NCBI GenBank assembly: GCA_964608495.1
Contig: CAZSOQ010000009.1
Location: 1 to 42,180 of the forward strand
Direction of reading: 5' to 3'
Length of the DNA stretch: 42,180 bases
From: JAKORR01 sp964608495
GTDB lineage: Bacteria > Armatimonadota > Zipacnadia > Zipacnadales > FEN-943
The translations under genes and the position numbers were made by a program. Positions 18,474-28,898 of the stretch are shown here, one piece after another. The first letter of the stretch is position 1, and each line of letters opens with the position of its first letter. The notes below the pieces were generated by a model, which saw only the letters and a list, made by a program, of their open reading frames with translations, made no database searches and had not been told where the DNA came from.

Positions 18474-18730
18474 CGGGCTGCTACCCCCTGGGGCGCGTTG
18501 GGCCCGGCCGGGTCGCGCCCGCCGGGCTTGTGGGTGCGATTATAGGCGCTACCCACGAGCCCGCGTAGTAGGAGACCCCCGCCTCCCTGGTGTAGACTAC
18601 CCCTCGTCGGTCACAGCGTCAGCGCGCCCGCTGCCCGGTCGCGCCAGCGTCTGCGCTGTCCTGTGCCATCAACGTCACTGGGGGTCGCCGGGTCGCCCGG
18701 CCCGCGGCCGCAACAGGAGGAATATCCCAG
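18474..18730. other. Divergent intergenic region
   Basis: These 257 bases separate the divergent nucleoside hydrolase (minus) and metallo-hydrolase (plus) genes. They hold a minus-strand TATAAT at 18539-18544 and, on the plus strand, a TAGACT at 18593-18598. Neither has a recognisable -35 at 16-18 bases. Confidence 0.4.
18539..18544 (-). promoter_or_regulatory. Possible -10 element for the nucleoside hydrolase operon
   Basis: TATAAT on the minus strand lies 65 bases upstream of the nucleoside hydrolase start. It is a perfect -10 match in GC-rich DNA, but no -35 element is visible at the right distance, so the call is weak. Confidence 0.3.
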
Positions 18731-19549
18731 GTGCTCGTGCGAGTTCTCGGTTCGTCAGCAGCGGAAGGCTTCCCCGGGCTGTTCTGCGTCTGCCCGGTCT
18801 GCCGGGAAGCCCGCGCCAGAGGCGGTAAGGATATCCGTCGCCGCACCAGCTACCTGGTAGGCGACACCGTGATGGTTGACTGGGGCCCCGACGCCTACCA
18901 CAGCATGACCGCCCTCGGCGTGGACTATGCCCCCCTGCGCCACCTCCTCATCAGCCACAGCCATCAGGACCACTGGCAGCCCGAGGACCTGGCCTTCCGG
19001 CGCCGGGGCTTCGCCGTCGTGCCCGAGGGCAGTCTGCTGACGATCCACGGCAACGAGGCGGTGGGCCGGCGACTGGGCCCGATGCTCTCCGACCTGGACA
19101 CCTTCTTCCTGGCCTTCCAGCGCGTGGTGCCCTTGGTCGAGGTGCCCCTCGGCGACGACCTGGTGGGCATTGCGCTCCCGGCGAACCATGCCCCGGAGGA
19201 GGGCGCCCTCAACTGGCTCGTCCGCACGCCGCGCGGCGGCGTCCTCCTGGGCAACGACACCGGCTGGTACCCGGCCGAGACCTGGGATTTCCTCGCCGGC
19301 GAGGACCTCACGGTCGTCTTCATGGACTCCACCTCCGGGCGGATCCCGGCCCGCGAGCACCATCTCGGCTGCGCCATCGTCGTCGAGGTCAGGGACATGA
19401 TGCGCAAGATCGGTGCGCTGGCCGACGACGCCCGGTTCATCGCCTGCCACTTCTCACACAACGGCGGCATGTTGCACGAGGACCTGGAGGATTTCTACGG
19501 TCCCCACGGCATCGAGCCGGCCTACGACGGCATGGCAATAGAGCTCTGA
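18731..19549 (+). CDS. Metallo-beta-lactamase-fold hydrolase, PhnP-like
   Basis: This 272-residue protein starts at GTG 18731, ten bases after GGAGG at 18716-18720. The metal motif HxHxDH is H76-S-H78-Q-D80-H81 in LLISHSHQDHW. Further ligands are in GIALPANHAPEEG and near CHFSHNGGM. The N-terminal LGSSAAEGFPGLFCVCPVC resembles the PhnP/cyclic-phosphodiesterase branch, where CxCxxC follows the first strand. A phosphodiesterase role is thus the best family-level guess, without knowledge of the substrate. It is divergent from the nucleoside hydrolase operon, a pairing that could point to nucleotide or sugar-phosphate scavenging. The R2 repeat begins directly after its stop codon. Confidence 0.8.
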   Translation: MLVRVLGSSAAEGFPGLFCVCPVCREARARGGKDIRRRTSYLVGDTVMVDWGPDAYHSMTALGVDYAPLRHLLISHSHQDHWQPEDLAFRRRGFAVVPEGSLLTIHGNEAVGRRLGPMLSDLDTFFLAFQRVVPLVEVPLGDDLVGIALPANHAPEEGALNWLVRTPRGGVLLGNDTGWYPAETWDFLAGEDLTVVFMDSTSGRIPAREHHLGCAIVVEVRDMMRKIGALADDARFIACHFSHNGGMLHEDLEDFYGPHGIEPAYDGMAIEL

Positions 19550-19869
19550 CTCGGGTTACTCATCAGTTCGGTATCGCAGCTACCACCGACCCCCGTTCTC
19601 GTCCCAGACTGACACCACGGAGCCGGTTGGTGCAGCCGACGAAGTCGGCAAGCCAGGCGGCGATAGAGCTTTCTGGTGGAGGGGGTGAGGGGACAGGCTG
19701 CGCAAAAGGTCCGGGGGTCTACCTGCGCCGTACAGGCCTATAGCCCAAGGGTTAAACTACTACGCTGCGCAGTACTGCCTTTCCGGCACTTCCTGCGCAG
19801 CCTCGGGAGGCCCCTCTTGGCGTTTGAAAGAGGGGCCTCCCCCGCGTACATGTGAACCGTCCAGGCTAA
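19550..19869 (+). repeat. Intergenic repeat R2, copy 1 (interrupted)
   Basis: This fills the 391-base gap before the DUF1284 gene and matches 28899-29103. Shared blocks include ATCGCAGCTACCACCGACC, CGTCCCAGACTGACACC, GCAGCCGACGAAGTCGGCAA, AGAGCTTTCTGGTGGAGG and TTGGCGTTTGAAAGAGGGG. Hairpin 1 (19622-19661) has an inner perfect GCCGAC-GAA-GTCGGC inside an outer stem that carries one mismatch in this copy. Hairpin 2 pairs 19805-19816 with 19830-19841 (12 bp, 13-base loop containing TTTGAAA). Between the two hairpins this copy carries an extra 109 bp absent from copy 2. No coding sequence is apparent. Confidence 0.85.
19695..19803. mobile_element. 109-bp MITE-like insert in repeat R2
   Basis: The segment is absent from the other R2 copy and is bounded by perfect 10-bp inverted repeats: AGGCTGCGCA at 19695-19704 and TGCGCAGCCT at 19794-19803. 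The inverted similarity extends imperfectly inward, with AAGGTCCGG against the complement of CCGGCACTT. It holds no ORF and is less GC-rich in the middle (GGGTTAAACTACTACG). I see no clear target-site duplication. A small non-autonomous element is likely, although loss from copy 2 is the alternative. Confidence 0.55.
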
Positions 19870-19940
19870 TCTTGCCGCGGCGGCCCGGCGCGAGGTCCCT
19901 CGTCGCCTGGCCGGCGCGCGATGGGAGGATGATCGGGCCC

Positions 19941-20381
19941 ATGATGCACCTTCGCCCTCACCATGTGTTGGACATAATCACCCAGTACGGCGCCGCCGTG
20001 CCCTTCACTCCGCACGACTACGGGCACGCCGTCCACTCGGTGGCCGAGGCGCTGCTGGCCGACCCGGAGGTGCTCGTGCAGTTCGTGGTCGGCGCCGACG
20101 ACATCTGCGCGCCCTGCAGACACCTGGTGGGGGGCCGGTGTGACGACGTGCTGCACCAGCTCGACCCGCCCACGCCCAAGCAGGACTACAACGATGACCT
20201 CGACCGCCGCCTGCTGGCGTACCTGGGGATTGCCGAGGGCGACGTGATGACCTTCCGCGAGTACCTGGCCGTGATTCACAGCCATCTGGACGGCATCGCG
20301 GCAATCTGCACGCACCCTCGCGAGGATCCGGCGAGGCGCCTTGACAACCTGAGCCTGGGTCTGCGAAAGTTGGGCCTCTGA
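19941..20381 (+). CDS. DUF1284-like small protein
   Basis: This 146-residue protein opens with MMHLRPHHVLDI, the hallmark start of DUF1284 proteins, whose function is unknown. ATG 19941 is used: GGAGG at 19924-19928 is 12 bases away, while ATG 19929 would touch it and adds only four residues. A cysteine pair in DDICAPCRHL, a third in GGRCDDVL and a C-terminal CTHPRE suggest a bound metal. The remainder is a short alpha-helical protein with no signal peptide or membrane segment. It is followed after 17 bases by the tRNA promoter and is not obviously linked to its upstream neighbour. Confidence 0.7.
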   Translation: MMHLRPHHVLDIITQYGAAVPFTPHDYGHAVHSVAEALLADPEVLVQFVVGADDICAPCRHLVGGRCDDVLHQLDPPTPKQDYNDDLDRRLLAYLGIAEGDVMTFREYLAVIHSHLDGIAAICTHPREDPARRLDNLSLGLRKLGL

Positions 20382-20398
20382 GGCGGCCGTCCGGATTG

Positions 20399-20428
20399 TT
20401 GACCGGCCGCGCGCCCCGTGGGTATAAT
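20399..20428 (+). promoter_or_regulatory. Sigma70-type promoter of the tRNA array
   Basis: TTGACC at 20399-20404 and a perfect TATAAT at 20423-20428 are separated by 18 bases. The -10 box ends 10 bases before the first nucleotide of tRNA-Pro at 20439, the right spacing for a transcript beginning just upstream of the tRNA. It probably drives the seven-tRNA array. Confidence 0.8.
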
Positions 20429-20438
20429 GGCTTCATCC

Positions 20439-20513
20439 CGGGGCGTAGCTCAGCTTGGTCAGAGCGCATGGTTTGGGACCATGAAGTCGGCGGTTCGAAT
20501 CCGCCCGCCCCGA
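20439..20513 (+). tRNA. tRNA-Pro (anticodon TGG)
   Basis: The acceptor stem CGGGGCG/CGCCCCG is perfect, with C1-G72 as expected for bacterial tRNA-Pro. The anticodon stem CATGG/CCATG encloses the loop TTTGGGA, which places TGG at the anticodon. The T-loop is GGTTCGAATCC. The 3' CCA is not encoded. It is the first of seven tRNAs behind one promoter. Confidence 0.95.
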
Positions 20514-20541
20514 CCCTATTGTGATTCGCGCCGGGCCCTGA

Positions 20542-20613
20542 GCGGGTGTAGCTCAGTGGTAGAGCATCGGCCTTCCAAGCCGAGGGTCGAGGGTTCGAAT
20601 CCCTTCGCCCGCT
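20542..20613 (+). tRNA. tRNA-Gly (anticodon TCC)
   Basis: The acceptor stem GCGGGTG/CGCCCGC includes one T-G wobble. The anticodon stem TCGGC/GCCGA encloses CTTCCAA, giving TCC. The T-loop is GGTTCGAATCC and the discriminator is T. CCA is not encoded. Confidence 0.95.
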
Positions 20614-20661
20614 CCCTTGCTTTGGTGGGCGGGCCCGCGCGGTTACATTACAGCGCACCAC

Positions 20662-20737
20662 GCGCCCGTAGCTCAGGGGACAGAGCAGCGGCCTTCTAAG
20701 CCGACGGTCGGGGGTTCGAATCCCTCCGGGCGCGCCA
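20662..20737 (+). tRNA. tRNA-Arg (anticodon TCT)
   Basis: The acceptor stem GCGCCCG/CGGGCGC is perfect, and the anticodon loop CTTCTAA gives TCT, reading AGA/AGG. The discriminator is G and CCA is encoded. The acceptor and D-arm start match those of the other tRNA-Arg at 20992, suggesting a common origin by duplication. Confidence 0.95.
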
Positions 20738-20755
20738 ATGGCAACTGGATAGGAT

Positions 20756-20833
20756 GGTGGGCGTAGCTCAACTGGTCAGAGCACCGGACTGTGGCTCCGG
20801 GGGTTGGGGGTTCGAGTCCCCTCGTCCACCCCA
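20756..20833 (+). tRNA. tRNA-His (anticodon GTG)
   Basis: The anticodon stem CCGGA/TCCGG encloses CTGTGGC, giving GTG. The acceptor stem is GTGGGCG/CGTCCAC. The extra G(-1) typical of tRNA-His is encoded at 20756, opposite C73 at 20830. CCA is encoded. Confidence 0.95.
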
Positions 20834-20991
20834 AAAAGTAAAGGTTGACCCGTCGCGATCCGGTCGCGGGCCGGGCAAGAGGGCCTGGAAGGCCTAGGCC
20901 TGATGCCCGCGCCGGTGGGCTCGCGCGGACAGGTGCTTCCCGGCGACGGGACACGATACGGGGCTTCGCGCAGCCTCACGCACTTCCCTGC

Positions 20992-21068
20992 GCGCCCGTA
21001 GCTCAGATGGATAGAGCAACGGACTTCGGATCCGTAGGTCGGGGGTTCGAGTCCCTCCGGGCGCGCCA
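20992..21068 (+). tRNA. tRNA-Arg (anticodon TCG)
   Basis: The acceptor stem GCGCCCG/CGGGCGC is perfect. The anticodon stem ACGGA/TCCGT encloses CTTCGGA, giving TCG, which reads CGA and by wobble CGG. The discriminator is G and CCA is encoded. The 158-base gap before it holds no gene that I can see. Confidence 0.93.
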
Positions 21069-21091
21069 GAAAACTAAGGCGGACACGGGTT

Positions 21092-21166
<75 letters not shown>

Positions 21167-21179
21167 TTACCGCACCCTG

Positions 21180-21265
21180 GGGCGCGTGGCGGAATTGGCA
21201 GACGCGCGGGACTTAGGATCCCGTGGGACCTACCCGTGAGGGTTCGAATCCCTCCGCGCCCACCA
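21180..21265 (+). tRNA. tRNA-Leu (anticodon TAG)
   Basis: This is a class II tRNA with a long variable arm (about 21224-21238). The acceptor stem is GGGCGCG/CGCGCCC. The anticodon stem CGGGA/TCCCG encloses CTTAGGA, giving TAG. CCA is encoded. It is the last tRNA before the trigger factor gene. Confidence 0.95.
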
Positions 21266-21493
21266 TCCGCCCATCGCGGGCCGAAGCCGCCGAACCGTTA
21301 CACCGATAAGGCTGCCAACTGGGCGCACCACACCCTCGACCTGCGCGACGCCCGGGGCCGACCCTCGCGCGGGCGACCGAGGGCAGCCGGTGTAGCCCGC
21401 CAACATGCCGACAAAGGTCGCCGCTGCGCTGCCCTGACGGGGCGGCGTAGCTTCGCTTTGGGAAAGTGAAAGCAGGCGCTGGAGGGAAGTAAA

Positions 21494-23266
21494 TTGGACA
21501 CGCAGGTCCGCCATCTCCCCAAGAGCCAGGTCGAGCTCACCCTGAGCCTGACCGCGGAGGAAGTAGACGAGTACTTCGCTCAGGTTTACCACGAGCTCGC
21601 CGACATTGGGCGAATCCCGGGCTTCCGCCCTGGCAAGGCCCCGCGAATCATCGTCCGGCGCTTCTACGGCGCCGACCACATCACCGGCTCCGTATGGATG
21701 GAGCTCGTTCAGGGCGCCCTGCCCAAAGCCCTCGAAGAGCATCCCGACTTCAGGCTCATCGGCGACCCTGTCTTCCCGGACTTTGACGAGCTCCCGCTCA
21801 ACGAAGGCCAGCCCGTCAGCCTGGCCGTCATCATCACCATCTACCCCACGGCTACCCTCGGCGAGGTCAGCGGGGTTAAGTTGCTGCGCCCCACGACCGA
21901 CGTTGAAGATGAGGACACCGAGGCAGTGATTGACAAACTGCGCGAGGAGCGCGCCGAGTGGGTCGAGGTCTCCCGCGCCGTCGCCCCCGGCGACAGAGTC
22001 ACCGCAGACGTCACCATGCGCGTGGATGGCGAGGAGCGGGCGACTCAGGAGGACGTGGTCTTCGAGGCCGCGCCCGCGGAGGAGGATGAGCAGGCCCGCG
22101 TTCCCGCCGCCGTCCTGGGACACCTCATCGCCCAGGAAGCCGTCGCTCGCGAGGAGTTCCCCGAGGACTTCGAGGACAGCGCGATGGCGGGCAAGACGGT
22201 TGAGTACGTCGCGACCATCAAGAGGGTTGAGGAGAAGCACCTGCCTGACGCCGACGATGCCCTGGCGGCGGACGTGGGGGGCTTCGACACGATGGACGAG
22301 CTGCGCGAGGACATCCGCGGCCGGTTGGCCGAGGAGCGCGAGCGCGAGGCCCAGGAAAGCCTGGAGTCCCAGGCCACGGCCTGTCTTCTGGCCAACGTGG
22401 ACCTTGATCTGCCCGACGCCCTGGTGTCGGAAGCCACGCAGGTCGGCCTGCAGGAGCTGGATCACCGGCTCGACGCCGTGGGCTCCAGCCTGGACGAGCT
22501 CGCCGAGGCCGGCGCCATAGACCGCGGGGAGCTCGAGGACCGGCAGCGCCAGCGCGCGGTCTTGGGCCTCGAGGCCAGGATAGCCATGGACGCCCTGATT
22601 GAGGGCCGGGAACTGGAGCCCGAAGAGCAGGACGTGCAGGCCGAGATCGAGAATCTGTCTCGAGAGACGAACAACCCGGTCACCTTCGTCCGGCAGGCCT
22701 ACGAGGTGCAGGAAGAGGTGACCCAGCGTATAGACGAGCGGGCCAGGACGCGACGGGCCCTGCGCTGGATCATAGAGAACGGCGAGGTCGAGGAACTGCC
22801 GCGGGCCGAGTTCCAGCAGCGCTACCGCGAGCTCATGGACCAGCTCGAGGCGCAGCGCAGGGAGCGGCGCGAGGCCATCGCAGCCGCGGCGGAGGCCGCC
22901 GCGCAGGCCGCGCAGGCGGAGGCTGAGGCCGAGACCGCCGCCGAGGTCCAGGCGGCGGCCGAGGAGCAGGCCAAAGAGGTCCAGGCGGCGGCCCCCGAGG
23001 CCGCCGAGGCCCAGGCGGAAACCGAGGCGGGTGAGCAGGTGCAGGCCGAGCCGGAAGCCGAGGCTCCCGTCGAAGCCGACACCGAGCCTGAGATGGCCGA
23101 CGAGCCGGGCGAGCCGGCGGAAGAGGGCAAAGCGGCGGCCGAGCCGGAAGCCGAAGCGACCGTGGAAGCCGACACCGAGCCTGAGATGGCCGACGAGCCG
23201 GGCGAGCCGGCGGACGAGGCCGAGCTGGCGACTGAGCCCGCGGACCAGCCCGAGGACGAGGCATGA
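21494..23266 (+). CDS. tig: Trigger factor with long acidic Ala/Glu/Pro tail
   Basis: This ribosome-associated chaperone and prolyl isomerase binds nascent chains at the tunnel exit. It starts at TTG 21494, eight bases after GGAGG. The ribosome-docking signature GFRPGKAP lies at residues 43-50, the canonical position. The FKBP-type region (about 150-245: GDRVTADVTMRVDGEE) and the helical C-terminal chaperone domain (about 250-450) follow. The protein has 590 residues against a usual 430-450. The excess is a low-complexity tail from about residue 455, rich in A, E, Q and P and lacking aromatic residues. It contains a 31-residue tandem repeat (DNA 23045-23137 and 23138-23230). The peptidyl-prolyl site was not verified residue by residue. 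It heads the tig-clpP-clpX-lon block. Confidence 0.92.
   Translation: MDTQVRHLPKSQVELTLSLTAEEVDEYFAQVYHELADIGRIPGFRPGKAPRIIVRRFYGADHITGSVWMELVQGALPKALEEHPDFRLIGDPVFPDFDELPLNEGQPVSLAVIITIYPTATLGEVSGVKLLRPTTDVEDEDTEAVIDKLREERAEWVEVSRAVAPGDRVTADVTMRVDGEERATQEDVVFEAAPAEEDEQARVPAAVLGHLIAQEAVAREEFPEDFEDSAMAGKTVEYVATIKRVEEKHLPDADDALAADVGGFDTMDELREDIRGRLAEEREREAQESLESQATACLLANVDLDLPDALVSEATQVGLQELDHRLDAVGSSLDELAEAGAIDRGELEDRQRQRAVLGLEARIAMDALIEGRELEPEEQDVQAEIENLSRETNNPVTFVRQAYEVQEEVTQRIDERARTRRALRWIIENGEVEELPRAEFQQRYRELMDQLEAQRRERREAIAAAAEAAAQAAQAEAEAETAAEVQAAAEEQAKEVQAAAPEAAEAQAETEAGEQVQAEPEAEAPVEADTEPEMADEPGEPAEEGKAAAEPEAEATVEADTEPEMADEPGEPADEAELATEPADQPEDEA
23045..23230 (+). repeat. 93-bp tandem duplication in the trigger factor tail
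   Basis: Two in-frame units of 93 bp (31 codons) lie head to tail. The block encoding VEADTEPEMADEPGEPA is the same in both, mostly at the nucleotide level too, which suggests a recent duplication or conversion. Confidence 0.85.
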
Positions 23267-23382
23267 TCCCTCCCGTCCACCCTGGGTGCGAGCCCGGCCG
23301 GTGACGGTGGGGTAGCGGGAACCGAGCGCAATCAGGCCGGCGGGCCTGAGTACGTGACAAACCTTTCCCTGGGGGTCGACCA

Positions 23383-23976
23383 ATGTACGTCCCAACAGTC
23401 ATCGAGCAGACGCCGCGCGGCGAGCGGATCTTCGACATCTTCTCCAGACTGCTGCGCGACCGGATAATCATTATCGGCACGCCGATTGATGATCTGGTAT
23501 CCAGCCTGGTTATAGCGCAGATGCTCTTCCTGCAGGGCGAGGACCCAGCCGAGCCCATCAACCTTTACATCAACAGCCCCGGCGGCGTCATCACCGCCGG
23601 CCTGGCTATCCACGACACGATGGAATACATCGCCCCCGAGGTCCACACCTGGTGCATCGGTCAGGCGGCCTCAATGGCGGCCGTCCTCCTGGCCGCCGGC
23701 ACCAAGGGCCACCGCTACGCCCTGCCCTACAGCCGCATCTTGATCCACCAGCCCTGGGGCGGACTGCAGGGACAGGCCACCGACATCCAGATCCAGGCCG
23801 AGGAGATCCTCCGCCTCCGCCAGTGGCTCAACGACATCCTTGCCGCGCGCACCGGCCAGCCGGTGGAGAAGATCCAGCAGGACACCGAGCGCGATTACTA
23901 CATGACGGCCAGCGAGGCCCTCGAGTACGGCATCGTGGACGTCGTGGCCACCCGACAGCCTCAGTCCGAAAGCTGA
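23383..23976 (+). CDS. clpP: ATP-dependent Clp protease proteolytic subunit
   Basis: This 197-residue serine peptidase forms the tetradecameric chamber used by ClpX. The triad sits at the same numbers as in mature E. coli ClpP: S97 in CIGQAASMAA, H122 in RILIHQP and D171 in DTERDYYM. The N-terminal PTVIEQTPRGERIFDIFSRL is the usual axial-loop start, with no long propeptide. GGGGG lies shortly before ATG 23383. It follows tig by 116 bp and precedes clpX by 12 bp, a classic tig-clpP-clpX arrangement that implies joint expression. Confidence 0.97.
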   Translation: MYVPTVIEQTPRGERIFDIFSRLLRDRIIIIGTPIDDLVSSLVIAQMLFLQGEDPAEPINLYINSPGGVITAGLAIHDTMEYIAPEVHTWCIGQAASMAAVLLAAGTKGHRYALPYSRILIHQPWGGLQGQATDIQIQAEEILRLRQWLNDILAARTGQPVEKIQQDTERDYYMTASEALEYGIVDVVATRQPQSES

Positions 23977-23988
23977 CCGCCGTGGGTG

Positions 23989-25278
23989 ATGACTGTGACC
24001 CGTAGTCCCGACGCCGGTGGCTCTGAGGGTCGAAGCAGAGCGTGCTCCTTCTGCGGGCGCCAGGCTTCGGCCCTCTCCCGCCTGATCAGTGGTCAAGGCG
24101 CGGCCATTTGCCCTGACTGCGTCAGCCTCTGCCATCAGATCGTCAAGACTCGCGCCCAGGAGGACGCCCGCAGGGCCCTCCAGGACGGCTCCGTGCCCAC
24201 CCCTCGCGGAATCTGCGACTTCCTCGATGGCTACATAGTCGGCCAGGAGCGCGCCAAGCGGATCATCTCTGTGGCCGTGTACAATCACTTCAAGCGCAGC
24301 CACGTCGCCGCCCTGGATGAGGATGCCGAGCTCGACAAGGCCAACATCCTGCTCATCGGGCCCACCGGCTGTGGCAAAACCCTCATCGCCCAGACCCTCG
24401 CCCGCTTCCTTGACGTGCCCTTCACCATCGCCGACGCCACCTCCATCACCGAGGCGGGCTACGTCGGCGAAGACGTCGAGAACATCCTCCTGCAGCTCAT
24501 CGTTGCCGCCGACTGGGACGTGGAGCGGGCCGAGACGGGCATCGTCTACATAGACGAGATAGACAAGATCTCGCGCAAGGAAGACAGCCCCTCCATCACT
24601 CGTGACGTCAGCGGCGAGGGCGTCCAGCAGGCTCTGCTCAAGATCCTCGAGGGCACCGTCGCCAACGTCCCGCCCCAGGGCGGGCGCAAGCACCCCCAGC
24701 AGGAGTTCATCCAGATCAACACGCGCAACATCCTATTCATCTGCGGCGGCGTCTTCGACGGCCTGGCCGACGTAATCCGCGAGCGCCTGCGTCAGCGCCG
24801 CATAGGCTTCCTGGCCGGTGAAGCCGGCGCCGGGCAGATGAGTGATGACGAAGTGCTGGCCGAGGTCATGCCCGAGGACCTGATCAAGGCCGGCCTCATC
24901 CCGGAGTTCGTCGGCCGCCTGCCCGTCCTGGCCACCCTTCACAGCCTCGACCGCGCCGCCATGCGCGCGATCCTCACCGAGCCCAGGAACGCCGTCGTCC
25001 GCCAGTACCAGAAGCTCATGCGCCTCCTCGACGATGTGGAGCTTATCTTCGAGGACGGCGCCCTCGACGCCATCGCCGAGGAGGCCCTCCGCCGCAAGAC
25101 CGGCGCTCGCGCCCTCCGCACCGTCATCGAGGAGACGATGCTCGACGTCATGTTCGAGATCCCCTCGCGGCGCGACGTGGCCCAGTGCCTCATCACCGAG
25201 GAGTGCATCCGCGACGGCGCTCGGCCGGTCCTGCGTCTGCGGGGCGACCAGGCCGACGAGCAGCAGAAGACCGCCTGA
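23989..25278 (+). CDS. clpX: ATP-dependent Clp protease ATP-binding subunit ClpX
   Basis: This 429-residue AAA+ unfoldase feeds substrates to ClpP. The N-terminal zinc-binding domain has C19-x2-C22 and C41-x2-C44. The ATPase has Walker A GPTGCGKT (124-131), pore-1 loop GYVG (157-160), Walker B IVYIDEIDK (185-193) and the EFVGR segment with the probable arginine finger R310. The sensor-2 segment RKTGARALR lies in the C-terminal domain. An IGF tripeptide (272-274), the usual ClpP-docking loop, is present. GTG 23986 directly precedes ATG 23989 and could also serve as start. No strong ribosome binding site is seen, and with only 12 bases after clpP, translational coupling is plausible. Confidence 0.97.
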   Translation: MTVTRSPDAGGSEGRSRACSFCGRQASALSRLISGQGAAICPDCVSLCHQIVKTRAQEDARRALQDGSVPTPRGICDFLDGYIVGQERAKRIISVAVYNHFKRSHVAALDEDAELDKANILLIGPTGCGKTLIAQTLARFLDVPFTIADATSITEAGYVGEDVENILLQLIVAADWDVERAETGIVYIDEIDKISRKEDSPSITRDVSGEGVQQALLKILEGTVANVPPQGGRKHPQQEFIQINTRNILFICGGVFDGLADVIRERLRQRRIGFLAGEAGAGQMSDDEVLAEVMPEDLIKAGLIPEFVGRLPVLATLHSLDRAAMRAILTEPRNAVVRQYQKLMRLLDDVELIFEDGALDAIAEEALRRKTGARALRTVIEETMLDVMFEIPSRRDVAQCLITEECIRDGARPVLRLRGDQADEQQKTA

Positions 25279-25480
25279 GCCCTGCTGCGCGCCCGTCGCC
25301 CCGGTGGCCCCCGGCGCGCGGCTTCCCCGCGGTGACCCCGGCCTGTCCTGCGCGGCCCGCCCCCTGCGGCCCGCGCGTGTCCGCCTGTTGGGCCCTCGGA
25401 GCGCCGGGGAGGTAACGGCCCGGACCCCGCGAAGTACCACACGAGGAGGGTGACTGGACGCAGGGGCTGAAGGGGTACGC
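25279..25480. other. Intergenic region between clpX and lon
   Basis: About 200 GC-rich bases with no clear promoter, terminator or repeat. GAAGGGG at 25469-25474 is the probable lon ribosome binding site. Confidence 0.4.
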
Positions 25481-27898
<2,418 letters not shown>

Positions 27899-28008
27899 CG
27901 CCCGCGGCCGTGGCCCGGTGGCGGCCCCTTCATCGCCGCCCACCTTTGCCTCTATCATGTCCGGGACCGCCGCCTGACTCACAGACCGTCCAGGGAGGCC
28001 GGCCGAAC

Positions 28009-28644
28009 ATGCCCGTCTTCACAAGCCGAGTCGGCCTCGCGCCCGACTGGTGCGAGATGGAGTACTTCGAGATCGTCACCCTTCCCGCCGGCACGACCCA
28101 CGTCTTCGAGCGCCTGGGCCGCAGGGAGAAGCTGATTGTGGCGGGCGGCGAGTGCCGGATCGGCGTGGCCGGCAGCATCGTGGACGCCCAGGAGGGCGCG
28201 AACCTGGACCTGGCCGCCGGGGGGGAGCGCTTCGAGGTCCTCGAGGTGCTCGCCGCCGCCACGCTCGTGCGCCTGTGCGGGCGCTGGGGCGATGAGACCG
28301 GCGGTTCAGGCATCTTTGGCGTCCAGGCCACCGATCGGCCCAACGACGCCGGCGACCCCGTGGACTACCCCAAGAACACCAGCCTGGACAACCACTTCCA
28401 CGACTGCGACGAATACTGGATCATCCTGGAGGGGTGCGGCGCGGCCGTGTCCGAGGGCCGCCACTACCAGATCGGCCCTGGCGACTGCGTGGCCACGGGC
28501 ATGGGCCATCACCACGATCTGGCCGTCATCCACGAGCCCATCCGGGGCGTGTACTTCGAGACGACTCTGGAAGGTCGCAAGCGGCGCGGGCATCTGTGGG
28601 AGCACACCCACGGCCCCGCCGAGCCCCTTCCCGAGCGCGTCTAG
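28009..28644 (+). CDS. Cupin-fold protein, probably two-domain
   Basis: This 211-residue soluble protein starts at ATG 28009, ten bases after GGGAGG. The C-terminal cupin has a clear metal motif DNHFHDCDEYWIILEG (H129, H131, E135). Its second motif, IGPGDCVATGMGHHHDLAV, supplies the last histidine (H167-H169). The N-terminal half (about 18-95) has beta-rich sequence ending in LVRLCGRWGDETGG and may be a degenerate second cupin. Substrates in this fold range from sugar isomerisation to dioxygenation, so no reaction is assigned. It lies 110 bp after lon and is probably functionally unrelated to it, closer in spirit to the sugar genes downstream. Confidence 0.75.
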   Translation: MPVFTSRVGLAPDWCEMEYFEIVTLPAGTTHVFERLGRREKLIVAGGECRIGVAGSIVDAQEGANLDLAAGGERFEVLEVLAAATLVRLCGRWGDETGGSGIFGVQATDRPNDAGDPVDYPKNTSLDNHFHDCDEYWIILEGCGAAVSEGRHYQIGPGDCVATGMGHHHDLAVIHEPIRGVYFETTLEGRKRRGHLWEHTHGPAEPLPERV

Positions 28645-28898
28645 ACACCGGACCCGTGTGTCCCCTCTGGGAGGCCTGGCACGGTCTGTGCGCCGGGGCG
28701 ACGGGCTCTGGCCCCATGTAGGGCGGCACTTCAGCCCCGCCGTCTCTCCCATTCCCCCCGCAGCCCCGCCACCGCTGGCTACGGCCTCCTTCCACTGGCC
28801 CGCCCTTCCTCGGCGGCAAGAGGCCCGCGACCTGCAGCGGCGAAGATCCCCACCAGGCGCTGCCTGCCCGCCGGCGCCCGCAAACCAGATTCCCTTAG
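28645..28898. other. Intergenic stretch before repeat R2
   Basis: About 250 bases without a gene. A small hairpin-forming motif GTAGGGCGGCACTTCAGCCC is seen at about 28718; otherwise nothing is recognisable. Confidence 0.4.

Noticed and set aside
18593..18598. TAGACT as a -10 box for the metallo-hydrolase gene
   Set aside because: No -35-like hexamer occurs 16-18 bases upstream.
21230..23395. 721-codon open frame antisense to trigger factor
   Set aside because: It mirrors the tig codons in GC-rich DNA, is leucine/glycine-rich low complexity and covers a tRNA. The sense strand carries clear trigger factor motifs.
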